A DNA stretch of 64,000 nt from Streptococcus suis (GTDB lineage Bacteria; Bacillota; Bacilli; Lactobacillales; Streptococcaceae), in the NCBI RefSeq assembly GCF_002964045.1, contig NZ_POPB01000466.1:1-64000 (forward strand). The letters run 5' to 3'. The notes beneath the pieces are model-generated. The model was not told the origin of the DNA. It worked only from the letters and a program-made list of their open reading frames with translations, and did no database searches. Below are positions 51,550 to 59,894 of the stretch, piece by piece; positions within the stretch are counted from its first letter, which is position 1; each line of letters begins with the position of its first letter. The translations under genes and the position numbers were made by a program.

Positions 51550-52260
51550 ATGAACGAAATTTTTGTTTTTCACGGGCAGGAAGTCCGTACTGTTACCATT
51601 AACAACGAGCCTTGGTTTGTCGGGAAAGATGTGGCAGATATTTTAGGTTATCTAAAACCACTTGATGCAATTTCGCGACATGTTGATGAGGATGACTCCG
51701 TGAAACACGGACTCACCGATAGTTTAGGTCGTATCCAAAATACAATTATCATCAACGAATCTGGTCTTTACTCGCTGATCTTATCTAGCAAACTTCCACA
51801 AGCCAAAGAATTTAAACGTTGGGTCACTAGCGAGGTATTACCACAGATTCGGCAACAGGGTGCTTATGTGCCAGAAAATTTATCTGATGAGGCTTTTATC
51901 GCTCTATTTACTGGGCAGAAAAAACTGAAAGAGCAGCAGTTGGCATTGGCTCAAGATGTTGATTACCTCAAAAATGAACAACCGATTCATCCTAGCTTTG
52001 CTCAAGCCTTGCTGAAGAAGAGAAAAGCCCGTGTCGTCGCTTGTCTAGGCGGAATGGACAGCCCAGCCTATGCTGATAAAGTCTTTGCACAGTCGGTCTT
52101 TCGACAAGCTGAGGTTGATTTCAAAGACCATTTCAATATCAATCGCTATGACATGTTGCCAAAGAAATTCGCTGATGCGGCATTGTCCTATTGGATGACA
52201 TGGGAACCAAGCACAAATACCAAAATGAAAATTTTGGAGATGAACACTTATGAACTGTAA
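51550..52260 (+). CDS. BRO-N domain antirepressor with ORF6C-like C-terminus
   Basis: A 236-residue protein. BRO-N domain (NEIFVFHGQEVRTVTINNEPWFVGKDVADILGY...SGLYSLILSSKLPQAKEFKRWVTSEVLPQIRQQG, about 2-115), then a C-terminal domain of the ORF6C/antirepressor type (VVACLGGMDSPAYADKVFAQSVFRQAEVDFKDHFN). A second antirepressor in the same phage. RBS AAAGGAATTTT. Confidence 0.88.
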   Translation: MNEIFVFHGQEVRTVTINNEPWFVGKDVADILGYLKPLDAISRHVDEDDSVKHGLTDSLGRIQNTIIINESGLYSLILSSKLPQAKEFKRWVTSEVLPQIRQQGAYVPENLSDEAFIALFTGQKKLKEQQLALAQDVDYLKNEQPIHPSFAQALLKKRKARVVACLGGMDSPAYADKVFAQSVFRQAEVDFKDHFNINRYDMLPKKFADAALSYWMTWEPSTNTKMKILEMNTYEL

Positions 52261-52273
52261 AACGCAAAAAAAA

Positions 52274-52293
52274 AGCCTGACGGCAATCAGGCT
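52274..52293 (+). terminator. Hairpin after the second antirepressor gene
   Basis: AGCCTGA (52274-52280) pairs with TCAGGCT (52287-52293). There is an A run before and no T run after, so it ends minus-strand rather than plus-strand transcripts, or acts as an mRNA-stability hairpin. Confidence 0.45.
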
Positions 52294-52322
52294 CAAATAT
52301 AAACATACAAGAGGATTATATC

Positions 52323-52607
52323 ATGAATGATCTAATGATTCAAATGTTGGACCAGTTTGAAGCTGGGCTAATGGATAGAGCGTTAAAGGTCATGCACGTT
52401 GTCATGGACGAAAAACGACGATATCCAATGGAACTCAATAAGTCACAATGTTCTGAGATGCTCTTAGGAACAAAAGACACCGGTACTTTTGATGAACGTT
52501 TCAACTGCCACAAAGATTTCCCAAGAATTCCGAATGCTCGTGAGAAGTACCCTCGTGATGCAGTGATTGAATGGTACCACAATAATTGGCAGAGGACAGC
52601 AATATGA
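52323..52607 (+). CDS. DUF771-type phage protein
   Basis: A 94-residue protein with MELNKSQCSEMLLGTKDTGTFDERFNCHKDFPRIPNAREKYPRDAVIEWYHNNW, the pattern of the DUF771/excisionase-like DNA-binding phage proteins common next to antirepressors. Function unproven. Overlaps the next gene by 4 bp. Confidence 0.78.
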   Translation: MNDLMIQMLDQFEAGLMDRALKVMHVVMDEKRRYPMELNKSQCSEMLLGTKDTGTFDERFNCHKDFPRIPNAREKYPRDAVIEWYHNNWQRTAI

Positions 52608-52792
52608 CAGAAGAATTGATGTTGACAGCTGAACAAGGTTTGGCACTTATTGCTATTTTGACCCCAATCTTAATCTGGCTGATCCGTAAGCCTGTTGAGA
52701 TTGAAATAGAGGTCAAGGAGCCTGTGATTGAAGAAAAGCAACCAGAACGGAATTTGAGATATCTTCAAATCCACAGATATTACGGAGGATAG
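52604..52792 (+). CDS. Small membrane protein, 62 residues
   Basis: MTEELMLTAEQGLALIAILTPILIWLIRKP: one membrane helix, then an acidic Glu-rich stretch and a Tyr-rich end. ATG overlaps the preceding stop (ATGA). Not recognised. Confidence 0.65.
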   Translation: MTEELMLTAEQGLALIAILTPILIWLIRKPVEIEIEVKEPVIEEKQPERNLRYLQIHRYYGG

Positions 52793-52793
52793 A

Positions 52794-53048
52794 ATGAAAT
52801 TTTGGGACATGATGAAGAAGTTTTTGAGTGTTGGGGAAGAAGACTACATTCCTCAGAATAAGCATGAGTTGGAACGTGAATTGGCCAACGCTAGGCACAC
52901 AGCCAAGGAATACAAGAAACTGGCTTTATTAAAAAATCAAGAGTGTGTCGGTCAAGCTAGGCTGATTGATGAGCTACGCAGACGGATTGACTTCTTGGAG
53001 AATGTCAACAAGTGCCAAGCCGAGCTATTAGCAGATCGTGAGGTCTAG
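52794..53048 (+). CDS. Hypothetical coiled-coil phage protein, 84 residues
   Basis: Helical, charged protein (KHELERELANARHTAKEYKKLALLK; RLIDELRRRIDFLENV). Starts one base after the preceding stop with GGAGGAT as ribosome-binding site. Function unknown. Confidence 0.7.
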   Translation: MKFWDMMKKFLSVGEEDYIPQNKHELERELANARHTAKEYKKLALLKNQECVGQARLIDELRRRIDFLENVNKCQAELLADREV

Positions 53049-53050
53049 CT

Positions 53051-53206
53051 ATGGTTTGGGTTGTGGCAAAAATAAATAAAAAGAGTCGTGGTCGGAAGTA
53101 CCACTACAAGAGATCTTTTGATACCTGGCAAGAAGCCAGAGTTTATCAACAAGACCTTTGGAATAAGGGGATAGTAGCTGAAATGTGGGAGGAAAAAGAT
53201 GAATAA
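53051..53206 (+). CDS. Small basic phage protein, 51 residues
   Basis: MVWVVAKINKKSRGRKYHYKR then SFDTWQEARVYQQDLWNKG. Reads like a small DNA-interacting domain but is not recognised. It overlaps the next gene by 8 bp. Confidence 0.6.
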   Translation: MVWVVAKINKKSRGRKYHYKRSFDTWQEARVYQQDLWNKGIVAEMWEEKDE

Positions 53207-53378
53207 GCAATCAACGGTCAATTACCTACTCACAGGGCTCATTATTTTGTTGATTCTGGTCTCTGTCGGTTTAATCTATCGGACCGAACAACTGCAAGAG
53301 CAGGTATCCAACTTGCAAGGGCAGGTCAATACATATCGGGTATTGATATTCAATTTGTACGGAAAGAATGGTGGATAA
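53199..53378 (+). CDS. Small membrane protein, 59 residues
   Basis: A single membrane helix (LLTGLIILLILVSVGLIY) followed by a short coiled coil (TEQLQEQVSNLQGQV). RBS GGGAGGAAAA inside the preceding gene. Function unknown. Confidence 0.62.
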   Translation: MNKQSTVNYLLTGLIILLILVSVGLIYRTEQLQEQVSNLQGQVNTYRVLIFNLYGKNGG

Positions 53379-53841
53379 GATGGCAAATTTGAAGCAACAG
53401 GCATTGGATAAAATGCTAAAGGAAATGGAACAAGAACACAGTCCATCTGAGGACCGTATCCATAACTGGCTCTGCGAGCAAGAGGATGATGAGCTCTTCC
53501 AGGGCGTTTTGAAAGAAGGGTACACTATCAAGGCTGCCTTGAAGTATGTCAGCAACAAGGCCAGGGAGTTTGCCCAGAATGGCATGGCTTGTATTCTTGA
53601 TGAGACAGTCTTTGAATGGGTTAGAGAGTATTTCCTTTCCAATAGCAAGTTGGAGAATATTAGACAAGTACCAGTTGAGCCAGTTTCCAAGAAAAAAACT
53701 AAGCCGGCTAAATCAGCTATGGCCAAAGTCCGTCAGGGTATCTGGCCAGATGAAGATACCAAGCCAGAAAAAACCAAAAAATCCACGAAAGGTGTAGTCG
53801 AAAATCAAATGAGCATTTTTGACTTCTTGGACGAAGCATGA
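53368..53841 (+). CDS. PcfK-like protein
   Basis: A 157-residue protein similar to the PcfK family of plasmids and phages: SPSEDRIHNWLCEQEDDELFQGVLKEGYTIKAALKYV, a Lys-rich linker and the C-terminal MSIFDFLDEA. The final hydrophobic motif (xxIFDFxxxA) resembles ligand peptides that dock on DNA-replication proteins. Role unproven. ATG overlaps the next gene by 4 bp; PcfK is normally followed by PcfJ, as here. Confidence 0.75.
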   Translation: MVDKMANLKQQALDKMLKEMEQEHSPSEDRIHNWLCEQEDDELFQGVLKEGYTIKAALKYVSNKAREFAQNGMACILDETVFEWVREYFLSNSKLENIRQVPVEPVSKKKTKPAKSAMAKVRQGIWPDEDTKPEKTKKSTKGVVENQMSIFDFLDEA

Positions 53842-55219
53842 AAGCAGAACAATGTAAACGTGAAGCAAAGCGAAGATTGAAGCCGCCCAAAGCTTTTTGG
53901 AACTGGTGCTACTCGCAGATAACGACTTACAGGTGGTCCAACAAGCATGAAACCATTGTGGCCAGCGACATGAAGCTGGGTTTCTGTGTCGAAAAAAGGT
54001 TGACTAAGGCATCAAAATTGACTTTCTTTGACAAGTCCTATTTCTTCTCAATCATTCTATCTACGGCCAAACGGATTGAAATACAGTCCTATGTCTTTCA
54101 TTCTGAACTTAAAGATGGCAAGCAGGACATTGATGTTCGATTGACAAACTTGGAGCGGTTCGAGGGTGGCAAGCACATCAAGATTGGTTGTGCGAATAAT
54201 GACCAGTACCTGCCATTTCTGATTGAAAACTACTACGGATCTGGTCCATACACTGGCAATAAATTTTATCCGAACAATTGGAACAAGCATCTGAAGACGA
54301 TTTCTGAATTAAGGTACATCAAATTTGACAGGATTGGTTATCACCAAATCGAACGACTATACAAGTACCGTTATGAAATCGAATTCGCTCAGAAAATCGG
54401 TGCGAATCGTCTGGCCGACGAGATAATGTTCCCGTATGCTTTTACGAGATTGGGTTTCAAAAAAACAGTTGATATGCGTACTCTTAATCGACGCTGGCTA
54501 CAGAAAAACAAGCAATTTTTCAAAAATTCGAATCGCAGTTTTAGTGAATTTGAACTGGCCCGTAGAATTAGCCAACGAAATGGAAAGCTGGTCCCAGGTA
54601 TTGAAAATCATTTGGATTATCAGGATATCAAGCACATTCCAGCAGGTGTCGGGATAAATAAATTTCAAAACTGGGTTATTAAAAACCGGATAAATTTCCG
54701 TGAGTATAAAGACTACTTGAATATGCTCACTGAAATGGGCATAGACCCAGAAGGCGACGCGATGATTGTACCAAAGGACTTTGATGCCATGCACCGGCAC
54801 ACCGTTGAGCTCTATAATCAATTCCGAGAAGAGCAACGCAGGCTTCAACGAGCAGAACGAGATCGTGCTCAGAGAGAACGCGAGAAACAGCTTGAAGCTG
54901 AATTTAAACGTCGAGATGCTTTTGATATGACACTGGCAGGGTACACTTTCCATGTTCCGTCGCGAGTTGCTGAATTGATTTACGAGGGTAAGAAACTGCA
55001 TCATTGCGTCAGCTCATATACCGAGCAGCATCTCAAAGGGAAGACCATGATTGTCTTTGTCCGGCTGGCTAGCAAGCCCAACACTCCTCTCTACACGCTG
55101 GAGGTCAATCTGGGCAGATTGTCCAGTTTAGAGGTAAGTACAATAGGGACGTCCCTGAAGAAGTTTGGAACGTTGCTAAGGATTGGCTAGTATCAACAAA
55201 TCAAGTAAATGTGGCATAG
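53838..55219 (+). pseudogene. PcfJ-like protein gene with a frameshift near its end
   Basis: A 450-codon frame stops at 55190, but the family's C-terminus is encoded in the -1 frame: after EVNLG (about 55112-55115) the -1 frame reads QIVQFRGKYNRDVPEEVWNVAKDWL to a stop at 55217-55219. The in-frame tail (RLSSLEVSTIGTSLKK...) is unrelated. The conserved core VAELIYEGKKLHHCVSSYTEQH is intact. The cause is a one-base deletion, a sequencing error or, less likely, frameshifting. PcfJ occurs in conjugative and phage replication regions; the function is unknown. Confidence 0.78.
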
Positions 55220-55228
55220 GAGGTAGAA

Positions 55229-56077
55229 ATGGCAAAGAAACAGAAAAAGAAAATCTTTTTTTGGCTCAAGCTAGACCAGAATTTTTTTAAGAATTTGGCT
55301 ATCAAACAGGCTCTACGAATGCCTGGGGGAAAGGACATGATTATTGTATATCAGATGCTCATGTTGGAATCTTTATCTACGGACGGCGTCATCTACTACG
55401 AAGGAACATTGCCAACGCTTGAAAAAGAACTAGCCGTCCGCCTAGATGTCAAGGAAGAAGAGATCCAGATGACCATGGCATACTTTAAGAATGTTGGACT
55501 TGTGCAAGTTGATGACGATAACAATGCTGAAATGCTACAAGTGCCTGCTCTAATGGAACAGGAAACCGATTGGGCGAGATATAAACGTGAGCAGAGAAGA
55601 GTATTGAAATTGGACAATGTCCAACAGGTGTCCAACAACAGTCCAATAGAGTTAGAGAAAGAGTTAGAGCAAGAGATAGATATAGAGCAAGAGATAGATA
55701 TAGAGCAAGAGATAAAGTCAGAAGTAGATATTGTTAAATCTGCTGCTGAAATAAATATTTACGACTATTATCAATCCAGGATTGGGGCTCTCGACGGCTA
55801 TCAATACGAGAAGCTTAAAGGCTATCTCGAAATTGACAAGCTTGAGGCAAATCTGATTAAGAGAGCGATTGATCGAGCTGCTGATAATTCCAAGCGAAAC
55901 TTTGGCTATGTAAATGCGATACTTAAGAATTGGGCAAAAAACAATATTCTGACCATCATTCAACAGGATGAAGAACAGAGAAACTTTGCTGATGCTAAAG
56001 CCAATAATACCCCATCAAGAAAAGCTAATATCCCTGCTGCTCGGAAAGAAGACAGTTTGGGGGAGATGCCATTTTAG
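55229..56077 (+). CDS. Phage replisome organiser / DnaD-domain protein
   Basis: A 282-residue protein: N-terminal replisome-organiser winged helix (FFWLKLDQNFFKNLAIKQALRMPGGKDMIIVYQMLML...) and a C-terminal DnaD-like helical domain (about 175-245, NIYDYYQSRIGALDGYQYEKLKGYLEIDKLEANLIKRAID). An acidic IEQEID repeat links them. It probably opens the origin and recruits the loader that follows. Confidence 0.87.
   Translation: MAKKQKKKIFFWLKLDQNFFKNLAIKQALRMPGGKDMIIVYQMLMLESLSTDGVIYYEGTLPTLEKELAVRLDVKEEEIQMTMAYFKNVGLVQVDDDNNAEMLQVPALMEQETDWARYKREQRRVLKLDNVQQVSNNSPIELEKELEQEIDIEQEIDIEQEIKSEVDIVKSAAEINIYDYYQSRIGALDGYQYEKLKGYLEIDKLEANLIKRAIDRAADNSKRNFGYVNAILKNWAKNNILTIIQQDEEQRNFADAKANNTPSRKANIPAARKEDSLGEMPF
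55673..55714 (+). repeat. 18-bp tandem repeat in the replisome organiser gene
   Basis: GAGATAGATATAGAGCAA occurs twice plus six bases, encoding (EIDIEQ)n. Phage origins often lie inside this gene, so the repeat could be an origin element as well as a protein linker. Confidence 0.7.
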
Positions 56078-56086
56078 GAGGTGGCT

Positions 56087-56914
56087 ATGAAAAAAATGTT
56101 TGATAATAATCATATGGAATCCATGAAGGAGGTGTTAGATCGAACTTGCGATAAACACGATATAAGGTTAGTGGCCTACAGCCTTCCTGATCGAGTCATC
56201 GGGCCATTTTGCGAGGAATGCACACGGGAAGATATCCAGAAGGATACAGAGAGGCTAGTCAATGAGTCGTTAGGTCGTAGCCTTGATTATTCAACTTACG
56301 ATGTATTATTCAGAGATAGCATGCTGTCATCGGAATTGGAAGGAGCAACATTTGCCAACTTCAAAACGGAGACACAACAGGAGCATGACTTGAAGAAGTT
56401 TGCATATTCTCAAGCTAAAAAATATATCGATGGTATGGTAGGGAATACAATACTTACGGGTGCTCCAGGGGTTGGAAAGAGCCATCTTTGTATGGCCATG
56501 GCTCGTTATATGAACGAGGACTTTAAGAAGAGCGGTAATCCAAAGAGCATTTTGTTTATCAGTTTGGCCGATCTTATCACAAAAATACAATCAGGCTGGC
56601 AGTATCGCGAGAGCAATTTCACAGAGCAAGATGCAGTTGAGTTACTGACTAGGGTTGACTACCTCATCATAGATGATTTGGGGACAGAAACGAGCATGAG
56701 CGGAAAGGATAGCGAGGCGAACGGCTGGACTCAGCGTTTCCTGTTCAAGATTTTTAATACTCGCTCTACTACGATTGTCAATACCAATCATACAGGCGAG
56801 GAATTGCGTGCGATGTACAACGACAAACTAGTGGACCGTATTCTAAAAAAATCTACAGGCAACACTTATAAAATAACTGGAATAAAGAGCAAACGGAGGC
56901 TAATCGATTTTTGA
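56087..56914 (+). CDS. DnaC-like helicase loader (AAA+)
   Basis: A 275-residue ATPase: a Cys-containing N-terminal region (PFCEECTRED), Walker A TGAPGVGKSHL, Walker B DYLIIDDLG, and NTNHTGEEL with an Arg finger region VDRILKK. DnaC/DnaI-like proteins load the replicative helicase. ATG 56087 lies after AGGAGGTGGCT; the track of the frame begins at GTG 56081. Overlaps the next gene by one base. Confidence 0.92.
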   Translation: MKKMFDNNHMESMKEVLDRTCDKHDIRLVAYSLPDRVIGPFCEECTREDIQKDTERLVNESLGRSLDYSTYDVLFRDSMLSSELEGATFANFKTETQQEHDLKKFAYSQAKKYIDGMVGNTILTGAPGVGKSHLCMAMARYMNEDFKKSGNPKSILFISLADLITKIQSGWQYRESNFTEQDAVELLTRVDYLIIDDLGTETSMSGKDSEANGWTQRFLFKIFNTRSTTIVNTNHTGEELRAMYNDKLVDRILKKSTGNTYKITGIKSKRRLIDF

Positions 56915-57078
56915 TGATTGAAAAATTACAAATGATTGCTGCTCATGAGGAAAAATATGGACAGATTGGGGATGAGATGAAAGCTCTGTTATTGCAACAA
57001 AAGCATCATATTATCCAGAAAAAGCTGGACGAATGGGCTGCATGGTCTGAGTTTGGAGGAATGGTGGTATGGAACTAA
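56914..57078 (+). CDS. Hypothetical phage protein, 54 residues
   Basis: MIEKLQMIAAHEEKYGQIGDE and KHHIIQKKLDEWAAWSEFGG. Helical, soluble. The ATG shares bases with the stop of the loader gene (TGATG). Not recognised. Confidence 0.65.
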   Translation: MIEKLQMIAAHEEKYGQIGDEMKALLLQQKHHIIQKKLDEWAAWSEFGGMVVWN

Positions 57079-57116
57079 TTGAATTTTATTCAATCAGAGA
57101 TGACGAGGAGGAATAA
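57069..57116 (+). CDS. Very short reading frame, 15 codons
   Basis: MELIEFYSIRDDEEE overlapping the gene before and ending on the next ATG (TAATG). Coding is doubtful; it may only serve translational coupling. Confidence 0.25.
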   Translation: MELIEFYSIRDDEEE

Positions 57117-57298
57117 TGGACGGTGTTGATAGACTTTTCGCGATGCAGAGCTGGTCCGTAGCCAACGACTGCATTATTCGGATGTCGGACAAAGTCCGAC
57201 TGATGAAGTTACCTGACAATGAATTTCGTCAGGAATTAGATCGGATGACAAAGTATTGTCAGGACAATGAATACAAAAGAAAGTGGGGTACAAAATGA
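57116..57298 (+). CDS. Hypothetical phage protein, 60 residues
   Basis: MDGVDRLFAMQSWSVANDCII then LPDNEFRQELDRMTKYCQDNE. RBS GAGGAGG. Soluble, not recognised. It overlaps the next gene by 4 bp. Confidence 0.65.
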   Translation: MDGVDRLFAMQSWSVANDCIIRMSDKVRLMKLPDNEFRQELDRMTKYCQDNEYKRKWGTK

Positions 57299-57471
57299 AT
57301 CTAAATTATCGGGACTTGCATATCGTAAAACACGCAATCCAGACACACATGGCTAGGGCCAATCCTAGAGATGGAGACCTGGAACAAGAGGGGCGGCTAC
57401 TTGGTCGTGTTACAGCGGAAATTGAAGCACTGAAAGAAAAATTCAACGGCAATGGCTGTGGTTGCAGCTAG
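57295..57471 (+). CDS. Hypothetical phage protein, 58 residues
   Basis: MNLNYRDLHIVKHAIQTHMARANPRDGDLEQEGRLLGRV and a Cys-containing tail GCGCS. ATG 57295 overlaps the previous stop. Not recognised. Confidence 0.65.
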   Translation: MNLNYRDLHIVKHAIQTHMARANPRDGDLEQEGRLLGRVTAEIEALKEKFNGNGCGCS

Positions 57472-57480
57472 GAGGAAGAC

Positions 57481-57540
57481 ATGGCAAAAAATATTATCGG
57501 ACTAGATTTATCTAGCATTGCAGACGGCGGTCTGCGCTAG
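57481..57540 (+). pseudogene. Truncated start of a phage replication-region gene
   Basis: With AGGAGG before it, the frame reads MAKNIIGLDLSSIADGGLR and stops. I recognise the MANNIIGLDLS-IADGGL start from longer phage proteins (about 130-180 residues), so this is the 5' stub of a gene whose body is lost. Confidence 0.6.
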
Positions 57541-57548
57541 TCGAAGTT

Positions 57549-57974
57549 GTGGCCACGCTACCACATATCACGCTTGAGCAATTTATGCCGCAAGAAGCCT
57601 TTATCATTCAGGCACAGGCTGGTTTTGTCGCAAATGAAGACAGAGCTTCTATGATTAACTTTGCAAGTCATTTGGAAATCAAAGAAGGGTCTGAAGTTGT
57701 TGACAATGGCGTGTCCCAGGTTGCTACGGTCAAAAATGGTGTCGCATCACTAGCCAAAGGCATAGTGCCAAATCCAATCCAACTTGCTCCCTACCGAACA
57801 TTTACCGAAGTTGTTCAACCCGAAAGCCAGTTTGTATTCCGCATCAATGGTCGGGCCCAGTTGGCTCTCTTTGAAGCTGACGGAGGGGCATGGACCTTGG
57901 AAGCTGTCAACAATGTAGCTGCCTACCTCAAAGATAAGTTAGGAGAGCAGGAGCATTTGACTATTTTAGCGTAG
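57549..57974 (+). CDS. Phage protein, probably N-terminally truncated (DUF2303-like)
   Basis: The frame begins at GTG without a ribosome-binding site (ATLPHITLEQFMPQEAFIIQAQAGFV). The C-terminal half, LAPYRTFTEVVQPESQFVFRINGRAQLALFEADGGAWTLEAVNNVAAYL, looks like the C-terminus of larger DUF2303-type phage proteins. The frame is open further upstream, to 57516, overlapping the stub. I read it as the 3' part of a gene joined to the preceding stub by deletion. Confidence 0.6.
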   Translation: MATLPHITLEQFMPQEAFIIQAQAGFVANEDRASMINFASHLEIKEGSEVVDNGVSQVATVKNGVASLAKGIVPNPIQLAPYRTFTEVVQPESQFVFRINGRAQLALFEADGGAWTLEAVNNVAAYLKDKLGEQEHLTILA

Positions 57975-57986
57975 GGAGGATAAATA

Positions 57987-58382
57987 ATGAAAAACAAGAT
58001 TAGACTAGCATTAGTATTTGTTGGACTTATCGGAGTGTTGGCAGGTTGTGAAAGACAAGCCGATGTGGTCCGACACAATTTGTCGGAAGAGGCAGACAAT
58101 TTCAACGTGGTCCGAAAGGTTACAGTATTGAACGCAATCACAAATGATGTGATGTTCGAGATGAGCGGTCGGATGTCGATTGTAGCAGACACGACAGATA
58201 ATCAACTGGAAATTTTAGTCGAAACTGCCGATGAGGAATATCAAAAACATATCATCGGGCTATCTGATAATGTGTCTTATGTAGTCCAGGATGTGAAGAC
58301 AAAGGATGTGTCGAATTACGACTACACTATCAACTTCAATCCGAAGATGTGGTTGCCGCTGGAAGTCAAGACAGTAGATTAG
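57987..58382 (+). CDS. Phage-encoded lipoprotein
   Basis: A 131-residue protein with a lipoprotein signal ending LAGC (Cys21), then a probably beta-rich domain (VVRKVTVLNAITNDVMFEMSGRMSIVAD...). Many streptococcal phages carry such a lipoprotein in the early region; superinfection exclusion has been shown for other phage lipoproteins, but not for this family to my knowledge. RBS GGGAGGA. Confidence 0.8.
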   Translation: MKNKIRLALVFVGLIGVLAGCERQADVVRHNLSEEADNFNVVRKVTVLNAITNDVMFEMSGRMSIVADTTDNQLEILVETADEEYQKHIIGLSDNVSYVVQDVKTKDVSNYDYTINFNPKMWLPLEVKTVD

Positions 58383-58392
58383 GAGAAAATAG

Positions 58393-58551
58393 ATGAACGG
58401 TTATGAATTTATGGCACGACATCCGTTTCTGACAGCATTTATTGTGTGGGTAGCCTGTACCTATTTCGCAGAGTACATCAAGTATCTATCGGGTTACAAG
58501 GAGGGGCGAGATGAACAAGAGGATAAGGAAAAAGAAGGCAAAACAAGCTGA
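58393..58551 (+). CDS. Small membrane phage protein, 52 residues
   Basis: MNGYEFMARHPFLTAFIVWVA... one membrane helix, then YKEGRDEQEDKEKEGKTS. RBS TAGGAGAA. The next gene begins inside it. Not recognised. Confidence 0.65.
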   Translation: MNGYEFMARHPFLTAFIVWVACTYFAEYIKYLSGYKEGRDEQEDKEKEGKTS

Positions 58552-58735
58552 ACTAAAAAAACAACAGGAGATTGCAGAACTGTTGGAACAGCTAGGTCAG
58601 AATCCAGCAGAAATCAATAAAGCACTGCACCAAATAGGTGTGGCCTTTAGCGAGGTATTTAATGCAATCGCTGAAGTCTCTCGGAAGGCATCGCAAAATT
58701 TTAAAGATTGGAGTAAGCAATTTGACACGACTTGA
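58511..58735 (+). CDS. Hypothetical phage protein, 74 residues
   Basis: Basic helical N-terminus (NKRIRKKKAKQAELKKQQEIAELLEQL) and a second helix region (FSEVFNAIAEVSRKASQNFKDW). RBS AGGAGGGGCG. It resembles small phage proteins found just before ArpU regulators. Overlaps the regulator gene by 14 bp. Confidence 0.68.
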   Translation: MNKRIRKKKAKQAELKKQQEIAELLEQLGQNPAEINKALHQIGVAFSEVFNAIAEVSRKASQNFKDWSKQFDTT

Positions 58736-59126
58736 CAAAAGAGAGCTATCGCGACTCGACTCAGAACTCAACAAGTATCGGTCTATTGACCGCTCAATCA
58801 GGAATAGGCAACTTGAACTATCTGCTAGAAATAGCAATGATGAAATGGGTATTCGTTCAGGCGGGGTAAGTAAACCAACTGAAGCTATTGTCATCAAGTG
58901 GGACAGCGACCCAACGATTAGACATCTCGAAGCATTTAAGACCTTGGTTGAGAAGTTACTTGACTTGTTGACCGATGAAGATCGAGAGCTGTTTCATCTA
59001 CGCTGGCAGTATCCATGTCTAAAATGGGAAGAAATCGCAGACAAGAAATTCATGAGTTTAGCCACAATCTACAGGAGACGAGCGATTATTCTTGAGCAGT
59101 ACGCAGAGCTAAAAGGTCACTTGTAA
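58722..59126 (+). CDS. ArpU-type late-gene transcriptional regulator
   Basis: A 134-residue regulator of the ArpU/DUF722 group with a sigma-like helix-turn-helix end: LTDEDRELFHLRWQYPCLKWEEIADKKFMSLATIYRRRAIILEQYAEL. TTG 58722 is chosen because GGAG lies 8 bp upstream. Such regulators (compare RinA in staphylococcal phages) switch on packaging and lysis genes. It sits just before a dyad/promoter module that is repeated upstream of the packaging genes. Confidence 0.82.
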   Translation: MTRLDKRELSRLDSELNKYRSIDRSIRNRQLELSARNSNDEMGIRSGGVSKPTEAIVIKWDSDPTIRHLEAFKTLVEKLLDLLTDEDRELFHLRWQYPCLKWEEIADKKFMSLATIYRRRAIILEQYAELKGHL

Positions 59127-59180
59127 AATGAGAAAAAAGGGTACTGTTTTTCTCACAAAAATGGTGTTAATATGATAATG
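59127..59180 (+). promoter_or_regulatory. Dyad/promoter module, copy 1
   Basis: TGAGAAAAA (59129-59137) and TTTTTCTCA (59147-59155) form a 9-bp dyad around AGGGTACTG, followed by a shared GTGTTA (59164-59169) and an AT-rich -10-like TATGATAAT. The 30-bp core matches copy 2 at 60056 with one base difference (GTACTG/GTACTA). It starts at the stop codon of the ArpU-type gene. Confidence 0.65.
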
Positions 59181-59273
59181 TCGGAACGAGAAGAAGGATA
59201 GATACCCGCAAGAGCCTTTTATTTTTCAGAGGAACACCTTTCAAGAAAAACCAGAACTCGCCCGACAAACAGT

Positions 59274-59305
59274 AGGTCAGTTGCAGAAATGCACTGGCCT
59301 TTTTA
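59274..59305 (+). terminator. Intrinsic terminator in the leader between the dyad module and the integrase-like gene
   Basis: AGGTCAG-T-TGCA pairs with TGCA-CTGGCCT around GAAA, followed by TTTTT. A transcript from the module at 59127 would end here after about 120 nt unless read through. Confidence 0.7.
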
Positions 59306-59332
59306 CTTGAGTTAAGAAAGGAGGGGAATCAA

Positions 59333-59881
59333 ATGAACTACGTTGAGCCCATTCGAAGCACTGAGGACATTGATATGATGTGCGACTATCTACGTGAATG
59401 GAATGAACGCAACTATATCATGTTCTTGATAGGAATCAATACGAGCTTGAGGATATCTGACATCGTTATTTTGAAAGTCTCAAACATCCGTGGTCATTAC
59501 ATAATTGTGATCGAGAAGAAGACCAAAAAGCGAAAACGAATCAAGATGAACTCTCTTTTGAAGAGGGAGATAGAAAGGTACATCAAAGGTAAGAAAGTAG
59601 GAGATTACCTTTTCCAAAGTCGAAAAGGAAAAAACAGACCAATTACCAGACAGGCTGCTTACTGCATCATCAAGATTGCCGCTCTCGACTGCGGTATCGA
59701 AAATGTCGGGACTCACACAATGAGGAAGACCTTTGGCTATCACTACTACAAGAAGCATAAGGACATCGCAATGCTTATGGACCTATTCAACCATTCCAGC
59801 CCAGCAATTACAAAAAGATATATCGGTATCAACCAAGACCAACAGGACCGAGCATTTGCTAGTTTCAAACTTGGCAAGTAG
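59333..59881 (+). CDS. Integrase-like protein lacking the arm- and core-binding domains
   Basis: A 182-residue tyrosine recombinase catalytic domain: Arg in NTSLRISDIVIL, GTHTMRKTFGYHYYKK (HxxR), FNHSSPAITKRYIGI (catalytic Tyr). The N-terminal DNA-binding domains of a normal integrase are missing. Such genes are common in front of the terminase genes of streptococcal phages; the job is not established, perhaps a role in concatemer or packaging control. RBS AAAGGAGGGG. Confidence 0.85.
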   Translation: MNYVEPIRSTEDIDMMCDYLREWNERNYIMFLIGINTSLRISDIVILKVSNIRGHYIIVIEKKTKKRKRIKMNSLLKREIERYIKGKKVGDYLFQSRKGKNRPITRQAAYCIIKIAALDCGIENVGTHTMRKTFGYHYYKKHKDIAMLMDLFNHSSPAITKRYIGINQDQQDRAFASFKLGK

Positions 59882-59894
59882 CGAATGTTACACA

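Noticed and set aside
55105-55125. Programmed -1 frameshifting in the PcfJ gene
   Set aside because: No X-XXY-YYZ slippery heptamer is seen at AATCTGGGCAG and no obvious stimulatory structure follows; a one-base loss is simpler.
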